The notes under the pieces are model-generated. The model saw nothing but the letters and a program-made list of their open reading frames with translations. It had not been told where the DNA came from and made no database searches. Shown here piece after piece: positions 34,629 through 43,291 of a stretch of 64,000 nt of DNA (positions are counted from its first letter, which is position 1; every line of letters begins with the position of its first letter). Location: assembly GCF_011799805.1 (NCBI RefSeq), contig NZ_WXUB01000002.1, positions 1,116,001 through 1,180,000 on the forward strand, read 5' to 3'. A program made the translations under genes and the position numbers. This stretch comes from Maribellus sediminis (lineage in GTDB: Bacteria; Bacteroidota; Bacteroidia; Bacteroidales; Prolixibacteraceae).

Positions 34629-34733
34629 TCGTTAATAATTGTCTATTTTTTCAGTAACAATTCGAATTTGGCGAAAAAAAACCGATTGGCGAAGCACTGT
34701 CGGCAAACAACAGGTTTAGAAATGGTTTCGACC

Positions 34734-34765
34734 TTGCAATCCCGGGGGCCGGGAGCGTATCTTTG
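34734..34765 (+). promoter_or_regulatory. Promoter of the MotA-like gene
   Basis: TTG at 34734-34736, a 21-base spacer, and TATCTTTG at 34758-34765 fit the promoter. The spacer contains the GC-rich sequence CCCGGGGGCCGGG, unusual for this AT-rich intergene and possibly an operator. Confidence 0.5.
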
Positions 34766-34796
34766 AAATGACGAAAACATTTAAAATATTTGAATT

Positions 34797-35177
34797 ATGA
34801 GAAATCTATTTTACGAAGGCGGTCCGCTCTTTATGGGGATTGTAACCGCCGCATTCATCATTATGGTAGTGTGGGCCATTTTTCATTTTCTTCCGGTATT
34901 AACAAAAAAAGAATTTGATCCTGTTAAAACTGCAGACCGGCTAAAGCACATCAAAACGATCGGAACCCTGGCAATGGTATTGGGCATACTGGGGCAATTG
35001 ATCGGTTTAATGTCGGCATTTGATGTAATTCAACAAGTTGGCGACATTTCTCCATCATTGGTGGCTGGAGGTCTGAAAGTTTCGACGATTCCCACTGTTT
35101 ATGGAATATTGGTTTTCATTATTTCATTGATTATATGGATTATCCTCGATTATATCGTTAGCAAAAAGAACAGCTAA
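34797..35177 (+). CDS. Short MotA/TolQ/ExbB-like channel protein
   Basis: The 126-residue protein has three membrane segments and the MotA/TolQ/ExbB pattern, with the second and third helices following TIGTLAMVLGILGQLIGLMSAF and TIPTVYGILVFIISLII. In this family a proton channel helps drive an envelope or motility complex. No ExbD/MotB partner is next to it, and it is shorter than typical ExbB, so the function is uncertain. Its own promoter and stem-loop (35196-35235) suggest a single-gene unit. Confidence 0.82.
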   Translation: MRNLFYEGGPLFMGIVTAAFIIMVVWAIFHFLPVLTKKEFDPVKTADRLKHIKTIGTLAMVLGILGQLIGLMSAFDVIQQVGDISPSLVAGGLKVSTIPTVYGILVFIISLIIWIILDYIVSKKNS

Positions 35178-35195
35178 TTTCTTGGTGTTACACGA

Positions 35196-35235
35196 AAAGC
35201 CACGATTGCTACATTAGTATTCGTGGCTATTTATT
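35196..35235 (+). terminator. Stem-loop after the MotA-like gene
   Basis: GCCACGA (35199-35205) pairs with TCGTGGC (35221-35227) over a 15-base loop and is followed by TATTTATTT. Between here and cydA (35484) about 250 bases are AT-rich without any gene I can see, and probably hold the cydA promoter. Confidence 0.6.
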
Positions 35236-35483
35236 TGAAATAAATCCTTCTACAGTTTAATATTTTCTGCTAATTTTAATCTTTTGTTCACTAATAAATA
35301 GTAACTTATTGTTATTGATCTGAGTTTGAAGTATAAGCAATCTGATAATTAGATAAGGACCACCAGATCAAGACAATGCAATAAGGAAGGTAAAAAAGTT
35401 TTAAAAACCTTCAATTTGATCAAACCGAAATGAATTTGAACTGTTGGATTAAGCGAAAACAGAAAAACATTTAAACTATAGTC

Positions 35484-36794
35484 ATGGATGCATTTATGGC
35501 AGCCCGCATGCAAATGGGGGTTTCGCTCGGATTTCATATTATTTTTGCTTGTATTGGCATGGTAATGCCATGGTTTATGCTTGTGGCCGAATGGAAATGG
35601 CAAAAAACAAACAATCCGGTTTACCTCGATCTGGCCAAAGCCTGGTCGAAAGGCGTTGCAATATTCTTTGCTGTTGGTGCCGTTTCAGGAACCATGCTTT
35701 CTTTTGAATTAGGCATGCTATGGCCAACCTTTATGGAACACGCCGGCCCGATCTTCGGGATGCCTTTTTCGCTGGAGGGAACAGCATTTTTCGTAGAGGC
35801 GATCGCTTTAGGACTTTTTCTTTACGGCTGGAACCGTTTGAATAAAAAAGTGCACCTGTTTACCGGAATGGTAGTAGGAATATCAGGAGTAATTTCGGGA
35901 ATTTTTGTGGTTGCCGCCAATGCCTGGATGAACGCTCCTTCGGGTTTCGATTGGATCGACGGGCAGGCTTTCAACATTGATCCTGTAAAAGCCATGTTTA
36001 ACAAAGCGTGGTTCTCGCAGGCACACCACATGACCATTGCAGCTTTCTCGGCTACCGGATTTGCAGTAGCAGGAGTTCATGCCATTTTATATTTGCGCAA
36101 CAAGCTCGAGATTCACGCAAAAGCCATTACAATTGCACTGGCATTTGCATCGGTTGCAGCCATTTTGCAGCCTTTGAGTGGCGACCTTGCGGCTAAAAAC
36201 GTGGCCAAACTGCAACCGGCAAAACTGGCCGCTTTCGAGTCGCACTTCGAAACACAGGAAAAAGCTCCCTTAATAATTGGAGGCATTCCCGATGTCGAAA
36301 ACCGTGATGTAAAATTTGCCATTAAGTTACCGGGATTTTTGAGTTTCCTGGCGCACGGCGATTTTAATGCAGAAGTAAAAGGTCTGGAGGAATTTCCGGA
36401 AGAAGAGTGGCCACCTGTGCCCATCACACACTATTCATTTCAGATCATGGTCGGAATTGGTATGTTTCTGATGCTGATCGCTTTTATTTTCCTGGCCGGA
36501 ACATTTAAGTGGAAACACTGGCTGGAGAAAAGCTGGTGGCTAAAAATGTTGATTATTGCTACACCACTGGGTTTTATTGCCGTTGAAGCCGGCTGGATCG
36601 TTACGGAAGTCGGTCGTCAGCCATGGATAATCTACGGCATTATGAAGACCAAAGACTCGCTGACGCCGATGCCCGGTATTCAATATACTTTTTATACAAT
36701 TTCAGCAGTTTACCTGCTGTTAAGTTTTGTGGTCATCTGGCTGTTAAGTCGCCAGATTCAAATGTTGCACGCTAAATACCGTTCAAATGGCTGA
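35484..36794 (+). CDS. cydA: Cytochrome bd ubiquinol oxidase subunit I
   Basis: CydA is the haem-carrying subunit of the quinol oxidase used at low oxygen. The 436-residue protein has the conserved N-terminal FHIIFACIGMVMPW (haem b595 ligand His18), the EGTAFFVEAI region, QAHHMTIAAFSATGF, and the GRQPWIIYGIMKT motif near the C-terminus. Length matches the short-Q-loop form. cydB begins inside the last codons of cydA with an 8-base overlap, so the two are translationally coupled. No cydX is apparent. Confidence 0.97.
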   Translation: MDAFMAARMQMGVSLGFHIIFACIGMVMPWFMLVAEWKWQKTNNPVYLDLAKAWSKGVAIFFAVGAVSGTMLSFELGMLWPTFMEHAGPIFGMPFSLEGTAFFVEAIALGLFLYGWNRLNKKVHLFTGMVVGISGVISGIFVVAANAWMNAPSGFDWIDGQAFNIDPVKAMFNKAWFSQAHHMTIAAFSATGFAVAGVHAILYLRNKLEIHAKAITIALAFASVAAILQPLSGDLAAKNVAKLQPAKLAAFESHFETQEKAPLIIGGIPDVENRDVKFAIKLPGFLSFLAHGDFNAEVKGLEEFPEEEWPPVPITHYSFQIMVGIGMFLMLIAFIFLAGTFKWKHWLEKSWWLKMLIIATPLGFIAVEAGWIVTEVGRQPWIIYGIMKTKDSLTPMPGIQYTFYTISAVYLLLSFVVIWLLSRQIQMLHAKYRSNG

Positions 36795-37794
36795 GATTAA
36801 CCTGTTGATATTAGTGGTGGCACTGCTGCTTTATGTAGTTTTGGGTGGTGCCGATTTTGGAGGAGGAATTCTGGAATTACTGACAAGAGGAAAGGCAGCC
36901 GGGATTGTATCAAAAGCAATTGCCCCGGTTTGGGAAGCCAATCACGTTTGGCTGATCCTGGTTGTGGTTATTTTATTTGTGGGATTTCCGAGTGTTTATT
37001 CAACGGTTTTAACCGCCTTGCATCTTCCGGTTCTGGCGGTACTTATCGGAATTATCTTCAGGGGTACGGCTTTTACATTTCGGCATTACGATATCGATGA
37101 AGCCACTCCGAAAGCCATTTATTCAAAGATCTTTCAGTATTCCAGCTTGTTCACCACATTTTTTCTGGGTGTTACATTAGGTGGAATTATCCTTGGAAAT
37201 ATTACAATGGATTATCAGCTGGGATTTTACGAGGTGTACCTGCGGCCCTGGCTGAACTGGTTTTCGTTGAGCATGGGGCTGTTCCTGGTGCTATTGTTTG
37301 CGTTTCTCGCCAGTATTTTCACCGTTAGCGAAATCAATGAGGAAAAATACATTCAGTATTTTGTCCGCGTTTCAAAACGTTTATTACTGGCATTGGTACT
37401 TGTTGGTGCCATGGTTTTTGCTGCAGCCCAGGCAAGTGGTCATCCGCTCTTCTGGGAGTTTTTGCATTCGCCGGCCAGCCTTGTGAGTATGTTACTGGCA
37501 ACTTTGGCGCTCCCGGCTTTTTGGTATTTTCTGAACAAACACAACAAACTAATGCTTCGTTTAACCGCCGGTTTTCAAACTACGATGATTGTTACCGGGT
37601 GGTTCGCCATTCAGTTCCCGATATTGGTAAAAATCAAGAACGGACCAGACATCACTCTACAAAGTGCAAGCGCCACCAGCGAAGTACAGCTCTATCTTCT
37701 GATAGCTCTAATTGTAGGTGTACTGATTATTTTCCCTTCGATGTTTTACCTGTACAAAGTATTCAAATTTAATGAGGAGCCTGCCAAGAAGTAA
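36787..37794 (+). CDS. cydB: Cytochrome bd ubiquinol oxidase subunit II
   Basis: The 335-residue protein has about eight or nine hydrophobic segments and the CydB features GGADFGGGILELLTRG near the start and APVWEANHVWLILVVVILFVGFP. It partners CydA in the inner membrane. It is coupled to cydA by an 8-base overlap. A stem-loop at 37800-37832 follows. Confidence 0.97.
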   Translation: MAEINLLILVVALLLYVVLGGADFGGGILELLTRGKAAGIVSKAIAPVWEANHVWLILVVVILFVGFPSVYSTVLTALHLPVLAVLIGIIFRGTAFTFRHYDIDEATPKAIYSKIFQYSSLFTTFFLGVTLGGIILGNITMDYQLGFYEVYLRPWLNWFSLSMGLFLVLLFAFLASIFTVSEINEEKYIQYFVRVSKRLLLALVLVGAMVFAAAQASGHPLFWEFLHSPASLVSMLLATLALPAFWYFLNKHNKLMLRLTAGFQTTMIVTGWFAIQFPILVKIKNGPDITLQSASATSEVQLYLLIALIVGVLIIFPSMFYLYKVFKFNEEPAKK

Positions 37795-37799
37795 AAACC

Positions 37800-37832
37800 G
37801 AAACCTTAATTCCTATTGGAATTAAAGGTTTC
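37800..37832 (+). terminator. Stem-loop after cydB
   Basis: GAAACCTTAATTCC (37800-37813) pairs with GGAATTAAAGGTTTC (37818-37832) over a TATT loop with one bulged A. There is no direct T run, so transcription may continue in part into rsmE. Confidence 0.6.
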
Positions 37833-37843
37833 ATCGATTTCAC

Positions 37844-37851
37844 TATTTTTG
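37844..37851 (+). promoter_or_regulatory. Candidate -7 box for rsmE
   Basis: TATTTTTG fits TAnnTTTG, 23 bases before the ATG at 37875. The -33 box is unclear. Confidence 0.4.
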
Positions 37852-37874
37852 TGTGAACCAAGTAACAAAATCGG

Positions 37875-38576
37875 ATGCAGATCTTTTTTATTCCTGAAAT
37901 TAGTGGAGATATTGTCAACCTGAGTGCCGAGGAATCGAAGCATGCAGTAAAAGTATTGCGATTGAGTGATGGCGACCAGGTGCAAATTGTGGACGGTAAA
38001 GGTGGTTTTTATCAAGCCGAGATTGTGGATGCAAATCATAAAAGCTGCGTTTTAAAAATCACAGAGTCGGTTTTCGAATTCGAAAAAAGAAACTTCAAAC
38101 TGCACATGGCCATTGCTCCAACAAAAAATATCGATCGTTTTGAGTGGTTCCTCGAAAAATGTACTGAGATCGGAATTGACGAGATCACCCCATTACTCAG
38201 TGAGCATTCTGAAAGAAAAGTTATAAAACCGGAACGACTCGAAAAAATACTGGTTTCGGCTATGAAGCAGTCGCTAAAAGCTTATCTGCCTCAATTGAAC
38301 GAACTTACCAGTTTTCCAGATCTGCTTAAAAATGAATTCACGGGGAAAAAATTTATCGCCCACTGTAACGACGGCGTAAAACCGCATTTGAAAAATGAAA
38401 TTACAAGCGGTGATGATGTGCTCATTCTGATTGGTCCCGAAGGGGATTTTAGCCCGGTGGAAGTGGAAGAAGCCAAAGCCCACGGATTTCAGGAGATCTC
38501 GCTGGGCAATGCACGACTCCGTACCGAAACTGCGGGAGTAGTTGCCTGCCACATTGTTAATTTGGCGAACGAATAA
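37875..38576 (+). CDS. rsmE: 16S rRNA (uracil-1498) N3-methyltransferase
   Basis: RsmE methylates U1498 of 16S rRNA. The 233-residue SPOUT methyltransferase has an N-terminal PUA-like domain (HAVKVLRLSDGDQVQIVDGKGG) and the C-terminal knot motifs ILIGPEGDFSPVEVEEA and LGNARLRTETAGV. It is cytoplasmic and of normal length. The gene lies 80 bases downstream of cydB and just upstream of the DUF4159 gene on the same strand. Confidence 0.95.
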   Translation: MQIFFIPEISGDIVNLSAEESKHAVKVLRLSDGDQVQIVDGKGGFYQAEIVDANHKSCVLKITESVFEFEKRNFKLHMAIAPTKNIDRFEWFLEKCTEIGIDEITPLLSEHSERKVIKPERLEKILVSAMKQSLKAYLPQLNELTSFPDLLKNEFTGKKFIAHCNDGVKPHLKNEITSGDDVLILIGPEGDFSPVEVEEAKAHGFQEISLGNARLRTETAGVVACHIVNLANE

Positions 38577-38621
38577 TTCGTTGTTTCGATTTGGTGTTGT
38601 ATTTTTCGGAAAATTACGTTT

Positions 38622-39275
38622 ATGCGATTTCAACTATTTCTTTTATTCATACTCCTGGCAATAGCCGGCTCGGCACAAAATACCAGCGTTAAAATTGCTC
38701 TGCTGAAATACAATGGTGGCGGCGACTGGTATTCCGACCCAACTGCATTGCCAAATCTGATTGAATACTGCAATAAAAACCTGGGAACCAATATCAATCC
38801 TGAACCATCGACAATAGAAGTTGGAAGTCCGGAAATCTTTAATTTCCCCTATGTTGAACTCACCGGTCACGGAAACATTATTTTCTCTGAAAGTGATGCC
38901 AGGAACATCAGGCATTACCTGGAAGCCGGTGGGTTCCTGCATGCCGACGACAACTATGGAATGGATGAGTATTTCCGTCGCGAAATGAAAAAGGTTTTTC
39001 CCGAAAAGGACTTTGTTGAACTGCCCCCCTCCCATCCGATTTTTCATCAGAAGTATGAATTTCCGCAGGGCGTTCCAAAAATTCACGAACACGATAACAA
39101 ACCACCGCAGGCATTTGGAATTTTTATAGAAGACCGCCTGGTTTGTCTGTACACCTACGAAACCGACCTTGGCGATGGATGGGAAGACGAAGATGTACAC
39201 AACGATCCTGCCGACCTGCGCGAAAAGGCATTAAAAATGGGCGCCAATATTATTTCGTTTGTATTCGGACAATAG
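38622..39275 (+). CDS. Secreted DUF4159 protein
   Basis: The 217-residue protein has a signal peptide (LFLLFILLAIAGSAQ). The rest is a DUF4159 domain, a glutamine-amidotransferase-like fold of unknown function: KIALLKYNGGGDWYSDPTALPNLI, HADDNYGMDEYFRREM, and ELPPSHPIFHQKY near residue 145. Such proteins often sit near MoxR/VWA envelope genes, but none are here. It starts 45 bases after rsmE and may share its transcript. Confidence 0.9.
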   Translation: MRFQLFLLFILLAIAGSAQNTSVKIALLKYNGGGDWYSDPTALPNLIEYCNKNLGTNINPEPSTIEVGSPEIFNFPYVELTGHGNIIFSESDARNIRHYLEAGGFLHADDNYGMDEYFRREMKKVFPEKDFVELPPSHPIFHQKYEFPQGVPKIHEHDNKPPQAFGIFIEDRLVCLYTYETDLGDGWEDEDVHNDPADLREKALKMGANIISFVFGQ

Positions 39276-39277
39276 TT

Positions 39278-39302
39278 GAAGGACTGAAGGACTGAAGGAT
39301 TG
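39278..39302. repeat. Three GAAGGACT-type tandem units
   Basis: The units GAAGGACT, GAAGGACT and GAAGGATT follow each other directly behind the DUF4159 stop. The same words recur at 62270-62315 and, in reverse orientation, at 40147-40196. Confidence 0.6.
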
Positions 39303-39378
39303 ATTTGAGAAGGACCGAAGTATTAAATTCTTTTACAAAATAATTGCTAGCAGTATCATACAAAAAATAGTATGTAAC

Positions 39379-39472
39379 AGATTCTTCGTTTCATTGCATT
39401 GCACTCAGAATGACAATTGAAGCACAAATCTCTTAAAGCTTGTCATTCCGACCCGAAGCGAGGAAACTTTTC
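39379..39472. repeat. Inverted pair of GAGGAA/AATGACA intergenic repeat copies
   Basis: A left copy reads AGATTCTTCG to CAGAATGACA (39379-39415) and a right copy in opposite orientation reads TGTCATTCCGACCCGAAGCGAGGAAAC (39441-39467, given in part). The same word set is found at 33438-33614. Confidence 0.6.
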
Positions 39473-39521
39473 AGAATAAGAAACAGGCAGTAGTACTAAT
39501 TTAAATACATAAACAATAACC

Positions 39522-40097
39522 ATGAAAATACTAGCCATCAACGGAAGCCCACGCAGAAATGGAAATACTTCGATTCTAATTGAAGAAATGTTCAAGATCT
39601 TTCAGACTGAAGGTTTCGAAACTGAAATGATCCAATTGGGAAACAAGCCGGTTCATGGCTGCACAGCCTGTGGCGTTTGTAAAGAAAAACAGGACGGGAA
39701 ATGCCACATCAAAAACGATCATCTGAATTTATGCATTGAAAAAATGGTGAAAGCTGATGGCATTATCATTGGTTCTCCGGTTTATTTTGCCGATGTTACG
39801 CCCGAAATAAAAGCCTTGATTGACGTAGCCGGTTATGTTACCCGCGCAAGTGGTCACCTCTTAAAACGAAAAGTGGGTGCCGGAGTGATTGCCGTTCGAC
39901 GTGGTGGGGCACTTCACGCTTTTGAAACGATCAATAACTTTTTCCTGATCAACCAGATGATTGTTCCGGGATCAAGCTACTGGAACTTCGCAATCGGCCG
40001 CGATCCGGGCGATGTATTAAACGATGCCGAAGGCATGCAATCCATCCGAACTCTGGCAGATAATATGAGCTGGTTGTTGAAGAAAGTGCAGGAGTAA
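39522..40097 (+). CDS. NADPH-dependent FMN reductase / flavodoxin-like protein
   Basis: The 191-residue flavodoxin-fold protein has the phosphate-binding loop INGSPRRNGNTSILIEE at the N-terminus, a CTACGVCKEKQDGKCHIKND cysteine cluster in the middle, and GSPVYFADVTPEIKALID. It is a flavodoxin-like NAD(P)H-dependent FMN reductase or iron-sulfur flavoprotein-like oxidoreductase. The cluster spacing Cys-x2-Cys-x2-Cys-x6-Cys could bind Fe-S as in Isf. The cellular partner is unknown. Confidence 0.9.
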   Translation: MKILAINGSPRRNGNTSILIEEMFKIFQTEGFETEMIQLGNKPVHGCTACGVCKEKQDGKCHIKNDHLNLCIEKMVKADGIIIGSPVYFADVTPEIKALIDVAGYVTRASGHLLKRKVGAGVIAVRRGGALHAFETINNFFLINQMIVPGSSYWNFAIGRDPGDVLNDAEGMQSIRTLADNMSWLLKKVQE

Positions 40098-40366
40098 CAA
40101 GTCGCAGTATTCAGTCACAGTTAGCAGAACCAATTTAAGCATTTTTGCATTCGATCCTTCTGGCCTTCAATCCTTCTGTCGTAGCCTTCAATCTACGTTG
40201 ACAGTTGGCAATTAGCAATAGGCAAGTCTGTTAATTACCGGATATAATTCTATTCAATTTTACAATTTATCAGTTTGGCAATAGTATAGTCGCGGTTGAC
40301 AGTTCCAGTTTTCAGAATCCCAGCATCAAGAATCCAGAATCCGGTATCCGGTATCAACAAAAAAGG
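40098..40366. repeat. Intergenic region with short repeat words, mainly reverse orientation
   Basis: The gap carries the word family of 62226-62430 in opposite orientation: CCTTCAATCCTTC-type units (40147-40196), and CAGTTGGCAATTAGCAATAG near 40202. A second set of 7-8-base units of the form AGAATCC/CAGCATC/GGTATCC lies at 40311-40357. No gene is seen. Confidence 0.6.
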
Positions 40367-40392
40367 CCATCCAACAAATGATGGACAGCCTT
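40367..40392 (-). terminator. Terminator of the PPi-phosphofructokinase gene
   Basis: On the minus strand AAGGC-TG-TCCATC pairs with GGATGGCCTT over an ATTTGTT loop and is followed by TTTTTT, ending about 23 bases beyond the stop. Confidence 0.65.
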
Positions 40393-40414
40393 AATATCTG
40401 ATTTTAATTGTAGC

Positions 40415-42070
40415 TTATTTTGCTTGCTCTAACTTCAAAGTTTCAGTAGTCAGGTCGCATACTTCGGTTGGCCCGAAATACTGGATCGGTCCGGGATAAA
40501 CAAATTCAGTACCAACAGCCCACTCACCGCGTTTCGATACGAAATATTTATAAGGGGCACCTTCCAGTTCAACCAGTGCTTTCTGAATCACCGGTTTCAT
40601 ATGTCCGTGACGTTTTTCCATGTTCATCATCATGGTAACCGGAACTCCACCCGCAATCCACTCATCAGCAGGAGCAGTAGTATTACGTACCGATGACATG
40701 TAACCTGTTTTTCCTTCGGCTACCAAAACAGAAGCAGTATAACCCAAAGAGTAGCAATAATCGGCATCGAAATTCGATGGTGCAGCACAACGTCCTTCGT
40801 ATCCGAAGAAGTGGTATTGTGTACCAAATTTACCCACATATTTACCTTCTGCTTTCATCTCTTCAAGTCGAACACTTACCATTTCGCCCAGCAATTTCTC
40901 AGTTTCAATCAGCGAAACCTGAACGTTTCCATGAGGGTCGCGATCAAGTGTCAACTGCGTTGCAATTCCGGCTGGCAACGAGCTGAAAACTTTAGAAGAA
41001 CCTTCAGTAAGATGAGCAGCAACCCAGTCGTTACGGTGGCTTTTCTTAAGCATTTTAAATTCTTTTTCGCTATCGGTACCTTCAGCAAGCAGGTCGTTCA
41101 ATTCCGAGATCAGCACTTTCATTTCTGGAATGAATTCGATCAAACCTTCAGGAATCAGTGCCACACCAAAGTTGTTTCCGTCTTCGGCACGCAAGGCTAC
41201 AATACCTGCCATGTAATCAACCACCTCTCCCAAAGTTTGTTTCTTTTCGGCAACTTCTTCTGAAATAAGTGTGATGTTTGGCTGTGTTTTCAAAGCACAT
41301 TCCAAACCGATGTGCGACGCCGAACGCCCCATCAATTTAATAAAGTGCCAGTATTTTTTAGCTGAATTGGCATCACGCTGAATGTTACCAATCAACTCAG
41401 AATAAACTTTAGTAGCGGTGTCAAATCCAAACGAAGTTTCAATCATTTCGTTTTTCAGGTCACCGTCAATGGTTTTCGGACATCCGATTACCTGAACACC
41501 GGCATCGATTTTGGCATAATATTCAGCCAAAACACAAGCGTTAGTATTCGAATCGTCGCCACCTATAATAACCAGCGCATTCAGGTTAAGGTCTTTTGCA
41601 ATTTCCAGTCCTTTGTCGAACTGAGCTTCCTCTTCCAATTTTGTACGACCCGATCCGATAATATCGAAACCACCGGTATTACGGTACTCGTCAATAATTT
41701 CGGCTGTTAATTCCATGTATTTGTGATCGACCAATCCACCGGGACCTCCAAGGAAACCGTACAATTTGCTATCGGGATTGATTTTTTTGATCCCATCGAA
41801 AATACCCGAAATAACGTTGTGACCACCCGGAGCTTGTCCTCCCGATAGAATTACACCAACGTTAACAGGAGCCGCTGAACCGGCTTTTCCGCCTTCTTCA
41901 AAAGAGATCAAAGGCATTCCGTAAGTATTTGGAAATAACGCTGCAATTTCTTTTTGGTCGGCAACCGATTTGGTTTTGGCACCTTCTACCAATTTGACGG
42001 CACCTTTAAGAGATTTAGGAAGTTTAGGCTGATATTTAGCCCGTTCTTTTTGTAATGCGCTAATGTTCAT
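40415..42070 (-). CDS. Pyrophosphate--fructose 6-phosphate 1-phosphotransferase (PPi-PFK, long form)
   Basis: The 551-residue enzyme interconverts fructose 6-phosphate and fructose 1,6-bisphosphate with pyrophosphate. Features are the phosphate loop [17 protein letters not shown], the substrate motif [10 protein letters not shown], and [12 protein letters not shown], where the Asp-Asp pair marks the PPi-dependent type rather than ATP-PFK. Length matches the plant/Bacteroidota long form. It is cytoplasmic, with a TACTTTTG box at 42106-42113 and a terminator at 40367-40392, so it is a single-gene unit. Confidence 0.95.
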   Translation of the reverse strand: MNISALQKERAKYQPKLPKSLKGAVKLVEGAKTKSVADQKEIAALFPNTYGMPLISFEEGGKAGSAAPVNVGVILSGGQAPGGHNVISGIFDGIKKINPDSKLYGFLGGPGGLVDHKYMELTAEIIDEYRNTGGFDIIGSGRTKLEEEAQFDKGLEIAKDLNLNALVIIGGDDSNTNACVLAEYYAKIDAGVQVIGCPKTIDGDLKNEMIETSFGFDTATKVYSELIGNIQRDANSAKKYWHFIKLMGRSASHIGLECALKTQPNITLISEEVAEKKQTLGEVVDYMAGIVALRAEDGNNFGVALIPEGLIEFIPEMKVLISELNDLLAEGTDSEKEFKMLKKSHRNDWVAAHLTEGSSKVFSSLPAGIATQLTLDRDPHGNVQVSLIETEKLLGEMVSVRLEEMKAEGKYVGKFGTQYHFFGYEGRCAAPSNFDADYCYSLGYTASVLVAEGKTGYMSSVRNTTAPADEWIAGGVPVTMMMNMEKRHGHMKPVIQKALVELEGAPYKYFVSKRGEWAVGTEFVYPGPIQYFGPTEVCDLTTETLKLEQAK

Positions 42071-42105
42071 GTTTATATTAATTTTTATTTTTTCGAAAAG
42101 CGTAC

Positions 42106-42113
42106 CAAAAGTA
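42106..42113 (-). promoter_or_regulatory. Candidate -7 box for the PPi-PFK gene
   Basis: Minus-strand TACTTTTG, 36 bases from the start, fits TAnnTTTG. The -33 box is not obvious. Confidence 0.4.
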
Positions 42114-42192
42114 AGGTATTTTAGCAGGATTTCCTATGTTAAAAAGTTTAAGGTTAACGATTTAAAGTAAAGTTAAAAGGGGAATAAAGTTC

Positions 42193-42260
42193 AAAAAAAT
42201 TCCGGCAAACAAAGATCAACTCCCTTGAAACTTAGAATTAAACTTTATTGCCGGAATTTT
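42193..42260 (-). terminator. Terminator of the GH130-transporter operon
   Basis: On the minus strand AAAATTCCGGCAA (42248-42260) pairs with TTGCCGGAATTTT over a loop of about 39 bases and is followed by a T run. The loop is long for a classical terminator, but the 13-bp stem and T run are clear. Confidence 0.65.
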
Positions 42261-42303
42261 ATCGTTTTCATTCAGCATAGTCTGAACGAAACTATCTTCC
42301 GAA

Positions 42304-43272
42304 TTAAATTGAATTTGCTTTTACAAAATCGATGATTTCCTGCTGATAACCAAAGGCCATTCCTACAACAGTATCAGCCGCTCCGTAATAAACAGCAACT
42401 TTTTCACCGTCGCTAAGTGCAGCACAAGGGAACACCACGTTCGGCACATCGCCTGCCAGCTCGTACAATTCTGCCGGAGCCAGCAAATAAGGTTGTGTAC
42501 GGTACAACACTTTCGAAGGATCTTCCAGATCGAGCAAAGCCGCACCCATTGAGTAACGGAAACCGTTACAGGTATTGATCACTCCGTGGTAAAATTCCAA
42601 CCAGCCGTCTTTGGTTTTGATTGGAACAGAACCGGCACCGATTTTTGTACACTGCCAGGCACTTAGTTCGAACGGTGTAACTTTCATTACGCAACGATGT
42701 TCGCCCCAGTATTTCATATCCGGGCTGTAACTGATCCAGATATCGCCAAAAGGTGTGTGTCCGTTATCGCTCGGACGACTTAAGATGGCATATTTGCCGT
42801 TAATTTTTTCAGGAAACAGCACACCGTTCCGGTTAAACGGCAAAAATGCATTTTCACACTGGTGGAAAGTTTTAAAATCGAAAGTATAAGCGATTCCTAT
42901 GGTTGGCCCATTGTAACCGTTGCACCAGGTTACCCAGTAGCGGTCTTCAATCCAGGTTACGCGCGGATCGTATTTGTAATCCGATTCGATCATTTCCGTA
43001 TTTCCGGCAATCATCTCAATCGGTTCGTGATTGATGTCCCAGTTGATACCGTCCTTGCTGAATCCGGCAAAAATGTTCATCTGAACCGCTTTGTTGTCGC
43101 AGCGAAACACTCCGGCAAAGCCATCTTCGAAAGGCACAACAGCACTGTTGAATATACTGTTCGAACTTGGAATATGATAACGGCCGATCACCGGATTTTG
43201 AGAATAACGCCACATCACTTCAGCAGAGCCTTGCGGACGTTCTTCAAAAGGTATATTCATTTTTTGTGTCAT
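42304..43272 (-). CDS. Glycoside hydrolase family 130 phosphorylase
   Basis: GH130 enzymes split beta-mannosides with phosphate to give mannose 1-phosphate. The 322-residue protein has [27 protein letters not shown] near the start, the probable catalytic Asp in [14 protein letters not shown], and GWLEFYHGV for phosphate-site and sugar recognition. The N-terminus resembles UhgB-like and mannosyl-glucose phosphorylases; the exact acceptor is unclear. I chose the ATG at 43272, which leaves 19 bases to the transporter stop; starting at 43347 would overlap the transporter. It shares an operon with the PAT-like transporter. Confidence 0.93.
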   Translation of the reverse strand: MTQKMNIPFEERPQGSAEVMWRYSQNPVIGRYHIPSSNSIFNSAVVPFEDGFAGVFRCDNKAVQMNIFAGFSKDGINWDINHEPIEMIAGNTEMIESDYKYDPRVTWIEDRYWVTWCNGYNGPTIGIAYTFDFKTFHQCENAFLPFNRNGVLFPEKINGKYAILSRPSDNGHTPFGDIWISYSPDMKYWGEHRCVMKVTPFELSAWQCTKIGAGSVPIKTKDGWLEFYHGVINTCNGFRYSMGAALLDLEDPSKVLYRTQPYLLAPAELYELAGDVPNVVFPCAALSDGEKVAVYYGAADTVVGMAFGYQQEIIDFVKANSI

Positions 43273-43291
43273 ATTATGAGATTTAATTTGT

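Noticed and set aside
40811-41263. Plus-strand frame of 150 codons
   Set aside because: It is the reverse of the PPi-phosphofructokinase gene, which has all its active-site motifs.
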